Origin: Halostella pelagica
GTDB lineage: Archaea > Halobacteriota > Halobacteria > Halobacteriales > Natronoarchaeaceae
DNA: 64,000 bases
Assembly: GCA_005954745.1 (NCBI GenBank)
Contig: CP040678.1
Location: 62,001-126,000, forward strand
Reading direction: 5' to 3'
Position numbers and translations under genes: made by a program
In this document: piece after piece, positions 8,325 to 17,591 of the stretch
Layout: each line of letters begins with the position of its first letter
How positions within the stretch are numbered: the first letter of the stretch is position 1
The notes under the pieces: model-generated
Seen by the model: only the letters and a program-made list of their open reading frames with translations
Databases searched by the model: none
What the model was told of the DNA's origin: nothing

Positions 8325-8414
8325 ACAGAGGGGACCAAATCGCTCGCTGTTGGCCGGTAGGACGCTTTCGCTCGTCGGAACACGGACCTCGGACCGAGAG
8401 TTACTCTCCCGCTC

Positions 8415-8493
8415 ATACTGTCGGACGGACCGACGCGACGAGATTCGACACTCCGGGGTATCGACAGTTTTCACCGGCCTCGTCAGACAGTAT
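8415..8493 (+). repeat. Dispersed hairpin repeat, copy B
   Basis: A 79-base element with ends ATACTGTCGGACGG and (near-inverted) TCGTCAGACAGTAT. The interior holds the shared core GACGAGATTCGAC followed by an imperfect hairpin closing at TCGACAG. It lies between the ends of two convergent genes, so it can affect only their 3' ends or be an independent element. Confidence 0.8.
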
Positions 8494-8530
8494 TAGTCGC
8501 CCGTCCCAGCGTCGCTTTCCGCCGCGACGG

Positions 8531-10573
8531 TCAGGACTCGAACTTCTCCAACAGTCCGTTGTAGAACGCCGCCGCGTGGTCGGCGGCGCTTGCACCCCCG
8601 TCACCGTCCGCGTCCGTCGCTAACTTCTCGACGATGAGTTCCGGCGTCGACCGGGCGAGGTGGTCTTTGACCGGCGAGCGGTTCACCTGCAGTTCGCCGT
8701 CTTTCAGGCCCTTCGCCTCGATGCCGTCGATAGTCACGTCGAAGTCGGCGGCGTCGCGGATCTCGCCGGCGAGGTGCGAGACGAAAACGCCCGCGGCACC
8801 GTTCTCGTGGAGGGCTTCGAGGATGCCGGCGATTATCTTCGCGCTCGCGCCGGGTTCGGTGATGCTCTCCAGTTCGTCGACGAGCACCAGCGACCCCTCG
8901 CCGCCGGTCGCGAGGTCGGCGAACTCCCGCACGGTGGACTCGAACGCGCCTGCGTCCAGCGTTCCCTGCGTCTTGGCGTGGTAGTGGAGTTCTTCGACGC
9001 GTTCGACCCGCGCGTACTCGGCGGGGACCGGTAGGCCCATGTGCGCCAGGACGACCACCGTCGCTACCATATCGAGCGTTGACGTTTTCCCGCCGCTGTT
9101 GACGCCGGAGAGCAGGGCGACCCCGTCGACGCCGTAGTCAACCGGATCGACCGCTTCGTGTGGGACGTCGAGCAGCGGCGAGCGCCCGCGTTCTATCTCG
9201 AACCCGCCGCGGGATTCCGTCCCGTCCGATCCGGCGAGTCCGCCGCCGAACTCGGGCATCGTGCAGTCGAAGTCCGCGGCGAAGCGCGCGACGGCCAGTT
9301 CCACGTCGAGTTCCAGCGCCGTCCGCACGAGCGCCGCGGCCGGGTCGCGCAGGTCCGCGAGGTCGCTCGCCAACTCGCGTTTCAGCGCCGTGGCGCGTCG
9401 TTCCTTCGCCGCGGCGAGGTCGTCGCGGAGGCGGGAGATGGCCTCCTCGTTCCGCTCGACCGGAAACGTGGGTTCGTCGGAGAACGCCCGCTTTATCATC
9501 TCGGCCTCACCGGCGTCCAGGTCCAGCGCGTCGATCACGTGGTCGCGAGCGGCGTCGGCCGCCGCGGCGTACTCGTCTGCCAGTTCCCGCGAGAGCAGGG
9601 AATCGACGCCCGCACCCTGTTCGACCAGCGAGAGGAGGTCGGCCCCTTCGACGGTCACGTCTCGCTCGCGGATCGACTCCCGGAGGCGGTCGTTGGCGAC
9701 GCTCTCGGCGGTGCCGACGGCGGCGTCCAGGTCGTCGACGGCGGCCGTCAGGCGGTCGAGTTCGTCGTCGCCGACGACGGTTCCGTCCTCGTCGATGCGG
9801 ACGAGGGCGTTTTCCAGGGTGTCGAGGTCGCAGGGGGCGTCCATACCCGCCGCGCGGTGAACGTCGACGGCGGCCCGCAGGCGGTCGCGGTTCGCCGCGA
9901 AAAACGCCAGCACGCGTTCGGGTACGACGTCGGCGGGGTTCTCCAGCGCCGACGGTGCGACGCGAACGTCGCCGTCCACGTCGACGCCGGCGAACTCCTC
10001 GTCGAGCGCGACGACGGTGGCGTACCCGCGGGCGAGTTCCGCCAGGTCGCGGGCGTCCTCGACGACCTCGACGCTCAGTTCCGGCAACGCGTCGCGCGCC
10101 TCGCTGTAGCGCTCTGCGTCTTTAGTCGCGACGCACCGGTCCCGAACGCGGAGGTCGTCGGGACTCGACAGCGGTTCCACGCCGTCCAGCGCCTCGACGA
10201 GTTCCGGCGTCGGGTCGCGGTCGGTCGCCGACGCGACGAACTCGCGGACCTCCTCGATGCGCGACGCCGACGCGCTCGGGTAGAACGTCTCCAGACGCTT
10301 CTCGGCGTACTCCGTTACCGTCCGCTCTCGGAGCAGGCTCAACACCTCCTCGTACACCTCTCCGGCCCTGTCGGTCGCGAGGAACCCGCCGGGGTCGTCG
10401 TGGTCCATCCGGATCGCTGCCCGCGCGATGCGGGCCGCTCGGCCCTCGCTGATACCCGGTGCATCCGAAAGCGTGGCCACGTCGCCGGCCTGCAGCGCTC
10501 GCTCGGCGTCGTCGAGTTCGGCGAGCGCCGTCGCGGTCTTCTCGCCGACTCCGGGGATCGCCTCGAACTCCAT
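8531..10573 (-). CDS. MutS-family ATPase with N-terminal helix-hairpin-helix
   Basis: A 680-residue DNA repair or recombination ATPase related to the archaeal MutS5/MutS2 group. The N-terminus is a helix-hairpin-helix pair (IPGVGEKTATAL and APGISEGRAARIA), a structure-independent DNA-binding fold. The middle is long and helical like the MutS core/clamp. The C-terminal ABC-type ATPase has a Walker A GVNSGGKTST and a Walker B LVLVDELES. No mismatch-recognition FxE domain and no Smr nuclease are visible, so post-replicative mismatch repair is unlikely and junction binding or an anti-recombination role is more probable. The ATG at 10573 is the natural start. Single gene. Confidence 0.85.
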   Translation of the reverse strand: MEFEAIPGVGEKTATALAELDDAERALQAGDVATLSDAPGISEGRAARIARAAIRMDHDDPGGFLATDRAGEVYEEVLSLLRERTVTEYAEKRLETFYPSASASRIEEVREFVASATDRDPTPELVEALDGVEPLSSPDDLRVRDRCVATKDAERYSEARDALPELSVEVVEDARDLAELARGYATVVALDEEFAGVDVDGDVRVAPSALENPADVVPERVLAFFAANRDRLRAAVDVHRAAGMDAPCDLDTLENALVRIDEDGTVVGDDELDRLTAAVDDLDAAVGTAESVANDRLRESIRERDVTVEGADLLSLVEQGAGVDSLLSRELADEYAAAADAARDHVIDALDLDAGEAEMIKRAFSDEPTFPVERNEEAISRLRDDLAAAKERRATALKRELASDLADLRDPAAALVRTALELDVELAVARFAADFDCTMPEFGGGLAGSDGTESRGGFEIERGRSPLLDVPHEAVDPVDYGVDGVALLSGVNSGGKTSTLDMVATVVVLAHMGLPVPAEYARVERVEELHYHAKTQGTLDAGAFESTVREFADLATGGEGSLVLVDELESITEPGASAKIIAGILEALHENGAAGVFVSHLAGEIRDAADFDVTIDGIEAKGLKDGELQVNRSPVKDHLARSTPELIVEKLATDADGDGGASAADHAAAFYNGLLEKFES

Positions 10574-11039
10574 CTACCTCCCCAATTTGGGGGGGAGGGG
10601 AAAAATCCCCCGCCCGGAACCGCCGACACGACCGGCGGCGTTCGGCGCGCACCCCTCGGCTTCTGGTGGAGATGTCCGCAGAAGTCACACGACCGGTCGA
10701 TCCGCCACCTCTCCGGCGGCGTCGGGTTCCACCGGAAACGCGGCACTGTGTTAAACGTTGGCGTACTAACTGGAAAACCCCACCGCTTCAGGTGGAACTC
10801 GCTGGGTCCGCACCGACTGGCTGTCGTCGGAGCGATACTCGACGATGTTTGCCCCGTCGTCTCTGACATCTCGACGGGGGTGACGACCTACCTCACTGTT
10901 CGACTATCTTTCCCGCCGTCTGCGGTGCGGATCCGACGACGGTAGTGCAGAGTTCGTGCTGGTTTCCGCAGCACTGCCCCGGTCCGGCTCGTCGTCGACG
11001 ATGTAGAAGGCTTTTGCGCGCCGGATGCAAACGCTAACT
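10574..11039. other. 466-base intergenic region without a supported gene
   Basis: It begins with a C- and G-rich stretch (CTACCTCCCC / GGGGGGGAGGGG) next to the MutS-like start and contains a small hairpin CCACC-GCTTCA-GGTGG at about 10780-10796. A reverse-strand reading holds one CxxC (CDFCGH) but lacks haloarchaeal codon bias. I see no tRNA, no full transposase and no clear terminal repeats. The last part is the promoter region of larE. Confidence 0.5.
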
Positions 11040-11972
11040 ATGTCCCTCAAAGAGAAGATCACGGCCGTCCGCGAGGACCTGGCGGAACGCGACGGCGTGT
11101 TGATCGCGTTCAGCGGCGGCGTGGATTCGGGCGTCGTCGCTGCCCTCGCCCGCGACGCCCTCGGCGACGACGCCGTTGCCTGCACGGCGAAAAGCGAGAC
11201 GCTCCCGGCGGCCGAACTCGACGACGCCCGGCGCGTCGCCGACGAAATAGGCATCCGCCACGAGATAGTCGAATTCAGCGAACTCGACAGCGCGGCGTTC
11301 GTCGAGAACGACGGCGACCGCTGCTATCACTGTCGGTCGATGCGGCTCGGGCGCATGTTCGACGCCGCCGAACGGCTGGGTATCGAGGTCGTCTGCGACG
11401 GGACGAACGCCAGCGACCCGGGAGAGGGTCATCGCCCCGGCCTGCAGGCGGTCGACGAACTCGACGCGTACTCGCCGTTGCTGGCCCACGGCATCACCAA
11501 GGAGGAGGTCCGGGAGATCGCCGACCGCTTCGACCTCTCGGTCGCGGACAAGCCCTCGATGGCGTGTCTCTCCTCGCGGATCCCGACCGGCCTCGAAGTG
11601 ACCGAGGAGCGTCTCTCCCGCGTGGAGAAAGCCGAGACGATCCTCCGTCAGTGGGGCTTCTCCCAGTTCCGCGTCCGCGACCACGACGGTCTCGCACGCA
11701 TTGAGGTCGCGCCCGACGAACTGGACGCGGCGCTGGATCTCGACTTCGTGGAAGCGGTCCGCGACCACCTCGCGGACATCGGCTTCGACCACGTCACGCT
11801 CGACCTGCACGGCTACCGTACCGGCAGCGTCAGTCCCGACGAGGACGACGAACCGGTCGTCGAGAACGTCTTCGAAGAGGGCGACGGCGACGGCCGCGGT
11901 GACGACGCCGTCACCGGGGACGACTCCGACAGCGGCGACGTGTTCGCCACGGACTACCCGCGAGCGGAGTAA
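11040..11972 (+). CDS. larE: LarE-type ATP-dependent sacrificial sulfur transferase
   Basis: LarE adenylates and thiolates the pyridinium cofactor of lactate racemase-type nickel-pincer enzymes, donating sulfur from a Cys or from a cluster. The 310-residue protein has the PP-loop SGGVDS near residue 23, a CYHCR motif, the DGTNASD block and the PSMACLSSRIP block of the family. The start is the ATG at 11040; an in-frame ATG 15 bases upstream would add five residues. The last about 45 residues are an acidic Asp/Gly/Glu tail not seen in bacterial LarE. No larA, larB or larC is adjacent, so its partner lies elsewhere or it thiolates something else. Confidence 0.85.
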   Translation: MSLKEKITAVREDLAERDGVLIAFSGGVDSGVVAALARDALGDDAVACTAKSETLPAAELDDARRVADEIGIRHEIVEFSELDSAAFVENDGDRCYHCRSMRLGRMFDAAERLGIEVVCDGTNASDPGEGHRPGLQAVDELDAYSPLLAHGITKEEVREIADRFDLSVADKPSMACLSSRIPTGLEVTEERLSRVEKAETILRQWGFSQFRVRDHDGLARIEVAPDELDAALDLDFVEAVRDHLADIGFDHVTLDLHGYRTGSVSPDEDDEPVVENVFEEGDGDGRGDDAVTGDDSDSGDVFATDYPRAE

Positions 11973-12238
11973 CCACCGTTCCGACCGCCCGTTCGAACAC
12001 GCACTCGCGGCCCTCACTACGGGATCGTCCGCGGGATCGCCGCGGACCCATGCTCGACGCGTTCGTCGCTGTGGCTGCGTCCGAATCACAGTTTGACGCC
12101 TCTGACGGTACACAAACGTTTGATTATCCGCCGAATGCATTGGCCTGTTCTGAAGTACCCGTACAGAAACCGCTCGAACCACCGCGAATATTGACCGAAC
12201 CTTCACGGAAGTAAGGTAACGGACGGTAGGGATCCGTG

Positions 12239-12625
12239 ATGGATGGAGACGAAAGCCCGACGAACTGGGAGCGCAGAACGCACGAGATGCGGTCAACCGT
12301 GTACGTGGATTACGTTCACGGCTCCGAGGACGTTCGAATCCGGATCACTCCGCCGGAAAACACCGCGGACGGCGGGCACGCCCTCGACGTGACGCTGTTT
12401 CCGTACACCGAGAGTTCGGAGTCCTACGACGTGCGGGCGGTGGCTTCTCGCGACCGCGCCGAACGGATCGCCCGCGAGTTCATCGACCTCTTCGACGGTG
12501 CGTACGATGGTCCCGGCGGCGACGGCGGTGGCGGAACGGCGCTGGAGGGTGCCGCGACCTACGCCCTCCAGCGGACGCGCCCCACCGAGGCAGTCGGGAC
12601 GGACGTGCCGTCGCGGGACTCGTAA
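12239..12625 (+). CDS. Haloarchaeal protein of unknown function
   Basis: A 128-residue soluble protein from the ATG at 12239 (a GTG directly precedes it). It looks mostly beta-stranded (STVYVDYVHGSEDVRIRITPP, HALDVTLFPY), with a Gly-rich linker near residue 97 and an Ala/Thr-rich end. The 265-base upstream gap holds a 10-base palindrome CAAACGTTTG at 12113-12122 that could be a protein-binding site. No family recognised. Confidence 0.65.
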   Translation: MDGDESPTNWERRTHEMRSTVYVDYVHGSEDVRIRITPPENTADGGHALDVTLFPYTESSESYDVRAVASRDRAERIAREFIDLFDGAYDGPGGDGGGGTALEGAATYALQRTRPTEAVGTDVPSRDS

Positions 12626-12721
12626 CTACATTACACCCGGTCGGTCGGTGGCCGCCCGTTCACGCCCTCGACCCCGACCGCTCCGAGTCCGGTGTTCGAA
12701 GACGCGTCTGTCGACCGCGCG

Positions 12722-13714
12722 TCAGCGGCCGACCCAGCGCAGTATCGCAAGCGTCCCCTCGAACAGGATCACCATCGTCGCGGCGATGATGATGGGCGCC
12801 ATCCCCGTCGGGTCCGGGCTGAACAGGAAAGCGATCCCGAGGAACGCGCCCCAGAAGTAGAGGCGGCGGTTCGCGAGCCACTTCCGGGTCGTGATCCCCA
12901 TCATGATCGCGAGCATGATGAAAAGCGGGATCTGGAACACGACCGCAAGCATCCCCATCATCATGAGGATGAGATTGAACGTGTCCTGAAGCGCGAACGC
13001 GATGTCGGCGGTCTGCTGGGAGTAATAGAGGAAGTACGTAAACAGCGCCGGGAGGACGAGGAAGTACGCGAAGGCGACGCCGACCACCGCGAGAACGAGA
13101 CTGGTCGGCACCGCAGCGAGGTAGTACCGTCGCTCCTGCGGGTAGAGGCCGGGCCGCATGAACAGGTACGTCTCGTAGACGAACACCGGCAGGGCGAGGA
13201 TCAGGCCGGCGAGGCTGGCGAGTTTCAACTCCGCCAGTTTCAGTTCGAGCGGGCCGTAGACGTGGGGCGGCGCACACGACTCGGCACCCGGACACTGCGT
13301 TATGGTTCCGGGGTGGATATGGTACCAGATGGTCGTGATGAACTCCGAAGCGAAGGGGAAGGCGGCGCTCGTCACGATGGCCGCGAGAAACAGGACGACC
13401 GCCAGCCGGCGGATCATCTCTTCGATGTGGACCGCTAGAGGAAGTTCCTCGTCGTCCGGCGGGTCGGTCCACTCCTCGTCGGCGTCGGGTTCGGGAGCCT
13501 CGCCGTGTCCCGGCGTGCCCGCAGGCGGCGCGTCGACGTTGTCTCCCGTTGCCGTCTCGGCGGACGGTTGCGGGAACGGGTCGTCGGGGGCGTCGTCGGC
13601 CGTCGGGACCTGGTGCTCCGGGACCTCCTGCAGGTCGGGCGACTCCCACGTGTCGTCGGGATCGTTTTTTGTCAGCCCAGAATCGTCGTCCGGGTCCTCC
13701 GGCTCCTCCGGCAT
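12722..13714 (-). CDS. tatC: TatC, single-domain twin-arginine translocase receptor
   Basis: A core receptor for folded proteins with RR signal peptides, the main export route in haloarchaea. The 330-residue protein has an acidic, Pro-rich cytoplasmic N-terminal extension of about 95 residues, then the TatC domain with six membrane segments. Typical features are HIEEMIRRL, the block FVYETYLFMRPGLYPQERR and a C-terminal FSPDPTG. It is divergent from the fused double TatC, sharing a 107-base intergenic region, as in other haloarchaea (TatCo/TatCt pair). Confidence 0.93.
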   Translation of the reverse strand: MPEEPEDPDDDSGLTKNDPDDTWESPDLQEVPEHQVPTADDAPDDPFPQPSAETATGDNVDAPPAGTPGHGEAPEPDADEEWTDPPDDEELPLAVHIEEMIRRLAVVLFLAAIVTSAAFPFASEFITTIWYHIHPGTITQCPGAESCAPPHVYGPLELKLAELKLASLAGLILALPVFVYETYLFMRPGLYPQERRYYLAAVPTSLVLAVVGVAFAYFLVLPALFTYFLYYSQQTADIAFALQDTFNLILMMMGMLAVVFQIPLFIMLAIMMGITTRKWLANRRLYFWGAFLGIAFLFSPDPTGMAPIIIAATMVILFEGTLAILRWVGR

Positions 13715-13739
13715 TCGTCCGAGAATAGGCGGGCGGCAT

Positions 13740-13747
13740 CTTATAGG
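13740..13747 (-). promoter_or_regulatory. Probable TATA box of reverse-strand tatC
   Basis: CCTATAAG on the reverse strand, 26-33 bases before the ATG at 13714. Confidence 0.55.
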
Positions 13748-13821
13748 CCTTTTTGTACCGAGTACGCCGCCGACGAGAGAAGAAGATTGATAACTCCGAG
13801 CTAGTAACCCTCCGACGACGA

Positions 13822-16062
13822 ATGAGTTCAGCCGTCGACGAAGATACAGCGAAGGCCATCAACTCCGGCCGGGAAACCATCGGCGCGATGCTCTCGTCCG
13901 CGCAGTCACACCTTCAGAAGGTGTTCATGGTCTTCGTCGTCGGTCTCGTCGGAACCATCTACGCGCTCCGGACGTTCATCTGGGACTTCCTGCAGACGAA
14001 CACCACGTCCCAGCTCGCCGGCACCGTCGCCGAGGGCCGGGTCAATTTCATCGTTCGGACCCCGTTCGACGTGATCCTCTTGCAGGTGAAGATAGGCCTG
14101 CTCGTCGGCGTTTTACTCGCGATACCGTTCTTGCTTTACTACTCGAAAGACGCGCTGAAAGAGCGTGGATACGACTCCATCGTTCCGGTCACTCCTGCGC
14201 GGGTCGCCGGGTTCATCCTCCTCTCGGTCCTGTTGTTCGCGGGCGGCATCGTGTACGCCTACGCCGTCTTCTTCCCGTTCATGTTCGAGTTCCTCGCGGT
14301 CAACGCCGTCCGCGCGGAGATCAAGCCCAGTTACGGTATCGTCCTCTACACGCAGTTTCTCCTCCTGTTGACCGCCTCGTTCGGCCTCGCCGCGCAACTC
14401 CCACTCGCGATGAGCGTCCTCTCGTACGCGGAGATCATCCCCTACGAGACGTTCCGCGACAAGTGGCGCTACGCAGTCGTCGGCATCTTCGGGTTCGGCG
14501 CGCTGTTTTCGCCTCCCGACCCGTTCACCCAGATCATGTGGGCCGCGCCGCTGGTCATCCTCTACGTCATCAGCCTCGGACTCGCCAAGGTGGTGACGAA
14601 CGTCCGGCGGGCAGGTGCCGCGCCGGACGCGGTCGAGAGCGGGTCGATGGGTCGGACCGTCGCGCTGGTCGTCGCCGCCATCCTCGGCACGTTCGCCGGG
14701 ACGGTCGGCGCGATTCGCACCGGCGGCGTGGCCTACGCGAACCGCGAACTCCTGCCGGTCGTCGAGCGAACCGTCGTTCCGGTTCTCAACGACACCCTCC
14801 TCCCGATGCTACCGTTCGGTCCGGGACAGGTGACGACTCGGCCGCTGTCGACGCCGCAGGCGTTACTTGACCAGGCAGTCGTTGCGGCGGAAATCGGCGT
14901 CCTCGTCGGCGTCTTGCTGGTACTCGTCTTCACTGTCCGGGTACTCCGTGCGCCCGTCGCGCCGCGGTACGACACCGTCACGGGCACGCCGGACCCGGAG
15001 GATATCGACGTCGATACGCTGGACGCCGAGGGCGTCCGCGCCGCGCCGCCGGAGGTGTTCGCTGACTGGGGCGAAGACGATGCGCTCCGGCACGCGCGCG
15101 AAGCGATGAACGACGACCGACCGGAGAAGGCCGAAGCGCTCCTCGACCGCCACGACGAGGTGACGGCGATGCAGGCCGAGGCCAACGACCCGGCGGACGC
15201 TCCCGGCGGCGAGTCGGCTGCGGCGGAGGACGACGGCCCCGGCGTCGTCACCAGCACGACCACGGGTGTCGTCGACGCGTTCACCGAGGACGACACTGAC
15301 GAGGAGGACATCGGCGGCTACTACTACGACATCAGCTTCGTCCTCCAGAGCCTCACCTCGAAGATGTTCCGCATCGTCGGGGTGTTCATGGCCGTCCTCG
15401 CGACCACCTTCTTCTGGCTCTACCGCGGCGGTATCGGCCAGATCCGGGAGGACTTCCTGCGGAAGATGCCGCCGGAAGTGATCGGCGAGGTGCAAGACCC
15501 CGTCATCGCGATGCACCCCGTCGAGGCGCTCATCTTCGAGGTGAAGGTAAGCACCATCCTCGGCGGCATCGCCATCCTGCCGATGATCGCCTACTACGCC
15601 TGGCCGGCGGCGGCCGAACGCGGGATCGTCAGCGGCGACCGCCGCGTGTTCGGCTTCTGGGGCCTCGCCATCGTCGCCGGTCTCGTCGGCGGGAGCGCGG
15701 TCGGCTACCTCTTCGTCGCGCCGACGATCATCTCGTATCTCGTCTCGGACGCACACCAGGCCGGGATGGTCATCTCCTACCGCCTGAAGAACTTCTTCTG
15801 GCTCATCTTCCTCACGACTGCGGGCATCGGCATCCTCGGTAACATCCTCGTCACGCAGATCCTGTTCCACGTCGGCGGTCTCATCTCCTTCGAGGCGATG
15901 TACGAGCGCTGGCGGATCGTCACGATCCTCATCTTCGCGCTGGCCGGCGTGTTGACGCCCTCGGGCATCCTGACGATGATGATCGTCTCTATCCCGGTCG
16001 CACTGACGTATCTGCTCGGTCTCGGGATCCTCTTCGTGCTGACGCTGCCCGGACGGCTCTGA
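13822..16062 (+). CDS. Fused double TatC (TatCt type)
   Basis: A haloarchaea-specific fusion of two TatC domains in one 746-residue chain. The first domain covers about residues 30-270 and is followed by extra hydrophobic segments. An acidic linker (about 405-500) leads to the second TatC domain (about 505-740). The start is the ATG at 13822 (MSSAVDED), since the codons before it are promoter sequence. It is divergently paired with the single TatC. This tandem TatC is known in the halophile Tat system and is thought to work with the single TatC and TatA; the reason for the fusion is not known. Confidence 0.9.
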   Translation: MSSAVDEDTAKAINSGRETIGAMLSSAQSHLQKVFMVFVVGLVGTIYALRTFIWDFLQTNTTSQLAGTVAEGRVNFIVRTPFDVILLQVKIGLLVGVLLAIPFLLYYSKDALKERGYDSIVPVTPARVAGFILLSVLLFAGGIVYAYAVFFPFMFEFLAVNAVRAEIKPSYGIVLYTQFLLLLTASFGLAAQLPLAMSVLSYAEIIPYETFRDKWRYAVVGIFGFGALFSPPDPFTQIMWAAPLVILYVISLGLAKVVTNVRRAGAAPDAVESGSMGRTVALVVAAILGTFAGTVGAIRTGGVAYANRELLPVVERTVVPVLNDTLLPMLPFGPGQVTTRPLSTPQALLDQAVVAAEIGVLVGVLLVLVFTVRVLRAPVAPRYDTVTGTPDPEDIDVDTLDAEGVRAAPPEVFADWGEDDALRHAREAMNDDRPEKAEALLDRHDEVTAMQAEANDPADAPGGESAAAEDDGPGVVTSTTTGVVDAFTEDDTDEEDIGGYYYDISFVLQSLTSKMFRIVGVFMAVLATTFFWLYRGGIGQIREDFLRKMPPEVIGEVQDPVIAMHPVEALIFEVKVSTILGGIAILPMIAYYAWPAAAERGIVSGDRRVFGFWGLAIVAGLVGGSAVGYLFVAPTIISYLVSDAHQAGMVISYRLKNFFWLIFLTTAGIGILGNILVTQILFHVGGLISFEAMYERWRIVTILIFALAGVLTPSGILTMMIVSIPVALTYLLGLGILFVLTLPGRL

Positions 16063-16119
16063 CCGGCGTTCTGTTCCGACCCGGCCGGTTTTAACACCGT
16101 CCTCCGATATTACACGGCT

Positions 16120-16302
16120 ATGCCCAAGATAAGCGTCGAGATCCCGCAGGAACTGCTGACGGATCTGGACCGGCACGTCGGCGAGGACGGCAAGTACGTC
16201 AACCGGAGCGAGGCCGTTCGGGCGTCGATACGGAAGAACCTCGATATCTTAGACGAGATAGACAAGCGTCACGGCCGCCTGGAGGACTCGGAGCGGTCGT
16301 AG
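16120..16302 (+). CDS. Ribbon-helix-helix (CopG-type) DNA-binding protein
   Basis: A 60-residue regulator. The N-terminal strand KISVEIPQELLTDLD is followed by two helices (NRSEAVRASIRKNLDIL), the classic RHH dimer fold whose paired strand reads the DNA major groove. The tail is short and charged. A TATA-like GTTTTAAC lies 25-32 bases upstream. No toxin gene is adjacent, so a plain repressor is more likely than an antitoxin. The target is unknown. Confidence 0.82.
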   Translation: MPKISVEIPQELLTDLDRHVGEDGKYVNRSEAVRASIRKNLDILDEIDKRHGRLEDSERS

Positions 16303-16345
16303 ACAACGGTCGTGGACATTTCCGTGGGACCGTCGTAGGTCGGGC

Positions 16346-16549
16346 ATGGGCTCGGACGGCCTCATCGAACTGGACGAGGAGTGCTGGACGGCGCTCGCGA
16401 AGTACAATCTCCTGTTGAGTACCCTGTTCGCAGCCCTGTTGCTCGTGACGCGGACGGTAGCGCCGGAGCAGACTGTCCTCATCGTCCAGAACGGAGTACT
16501 CGCGCTGCTGTTCGGCGGCGTCCAGACGTACTGCTGGATCTCGCGGTAG
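16346..16549 (+). CDS. Small two-segment membrane protein
   Basis: A 67-residue protein with two hydrophobic helices (about residues 20-40 and 44-65) after a short acidic N-terminus. It lies 43 bases after the CopG-type gene on the same strand and could be co-transcribed. Function unknown. Confidence 0.55.
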   Translation: MGSDGLIELDEECWTALAKYNLLLSTLFAALLLVTRTVAPEQTVLIVQNGVLALLFGGVQTYCWISR

Positions 16550-16577
16550 TCCGAAGCGGAGAAGTAAGCGGCCGGGT

Positions 16578-17354
16578 TCAGTCGGTTCGCTTTGCGAAGC
16601 CGAAGCGCGGCTTCACGTCCGTCACTTCGATCTCGACTTCCTCGCCCTCGTCGGAGTTCCGCACGAACAGCGTGTAATCGTCGACTTTCGCCACGCCGTC
16701 GCCTTCGCTGCCTTCGTCGACGATTTCGACGGTCAGGCGGTCGCCTACGCGGACTGGCGCGGTCAGGCGGCCCTTCGCGATCAGGTACATCTCCGAGGAC
16801 TCGTCGCGTGAGGCGTCGGGACTGGTCGTACGGACGTACTCGAACTCCGCTTCCATATCCTCGCGCAGGTCGTCCAGGTCCGGGCCCTGGAACACTTTCA
16901 CGGCGAAATCTCCGCCGGTATCGAGGAGTTCCAGTGCCGTCTCGAACGCCTGCCGGGCGAGGTGAACCGAGCGCGCGTGGTCGAGACTGTACTCGCCGGT
17001 CATGTTCGGGGCGAGGTCGGAGATGACGACGTCGGCGGAGCCGGCGATGTCGACGACCTCCTCGCGCGTCTCGTCGTCGGTCATGTCCCCGCGCACCGTC
17101 TCGACGTGAGCGCCGTGGTCGTCCTCCAGCGGGTCGATCCGCTGACGGTCGACGCCGATCACGGTGCCGCCGTTACTGGCCATCTCCGCGGCGACCTGCA
17201 TCCATCCGCCGGGAGCAGCACCGAGGTCGACGACGGTGTTTCCCGGGCCGATCAGGCCCTCCAGCTGGTCGAGTTGCTTTAGCTTGTAGGCGGCGCGGCT
17301 GCGGTACCCCTGCTGTTTCGCTTTGTTGTAGTACTCGTCGCGGCCGGACACCAT
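16578..17354 (-). CDS. rlmE: RlmE/FtsJ-type 23S rRNA 2'-O-methyltransferase with TRAM domain
   Basis: Methylates the ribose of the conserved A-loop uridine in 23S rRNA using S-adenosylmethionine. The 258-residue protein starts at the ATG at 17354. It has the SAM site VVDLGAAPGGW and the K-D-K-E tetrad: Lys in AAYKLKQ, Asp in SDLAPNMTG, Lys in FAVKVFQG and Glu in SSEMYLIAKG. The last about 60 residues form a TRAM RNA-binding domain (RVGDRLTVEIVDEGSEGDGV), a common addition in archaeal FtsJ. It is divergent from pcn. Confidence 0.92.
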   Translation of the reverse strand: MVSGRDEYYNKAKQQGYRSRAAYKLKQLDQLEGLIGPGNTVVDLGAAPGGWMQVAAEMASNGGTVIGVDRQRIDPLEDDHGAHVETVRGDMTDDETREEVVDIAGSADVVISDLAPNMTGEYSLDHARSVHLARQAFETALELLDTGGDFAVKVFQGPDLDDLREDMEAEFEYVRTTSPDASRDESSEMYLIAKGRLTAPVRVGDRLTVEIVDEGSEGDGVAKVDDYTLFVRNSDEGEEVEIEVTDVKPRFGFAKRTD

Positions 17355-17557
17355 TACCGGACCCCTCCGGGACCCTGAACCGATAGAACAGCGGCAAATT
17401 CTCTCATCTTGGTCGCAGATACGGCGGTACGACGGAAAAGCTGACCGATGCGCCGGACGTATCGCGACCCGAGACGACGTAGGGTCTCGTCCCGTCCTGC
17501 AACTCACCACGGCAATGCGGCGAGTGGGCGCTCGCGCGGACGCGCGGAACGCGTGCC

Positions 17558-17565
17558 TTTTTATA
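17558..17565 (+). promoter_or_regulatory. TATA box of pcn
   Basis: TTTTTATA lies 27-34 bases before the pcn ATG, giving an essentially leaderless transcript. This also fixes the ATG at 17592 as the start against longer readings. Confidence 0.75.
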
Positions 17566-17591
17566 GCGGGGAGCCAAATCTCGACGCAATA

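Noticed and set aside
10700-10830. Remnant of an IS200/IS605-type element
   Set aside because: A small CCACC/GGTGG hairpin and one CxxC reading were seen, but no transposase segment or paired ends.
9158-10945. A 595-codon plus-strand open frame opposite the MutS-like gene
   Set aside because: High GC makes antisense frames open; its composition is Arg/Val/Gly-rich and the reverse-strand gene has Walker motifs and HhH.
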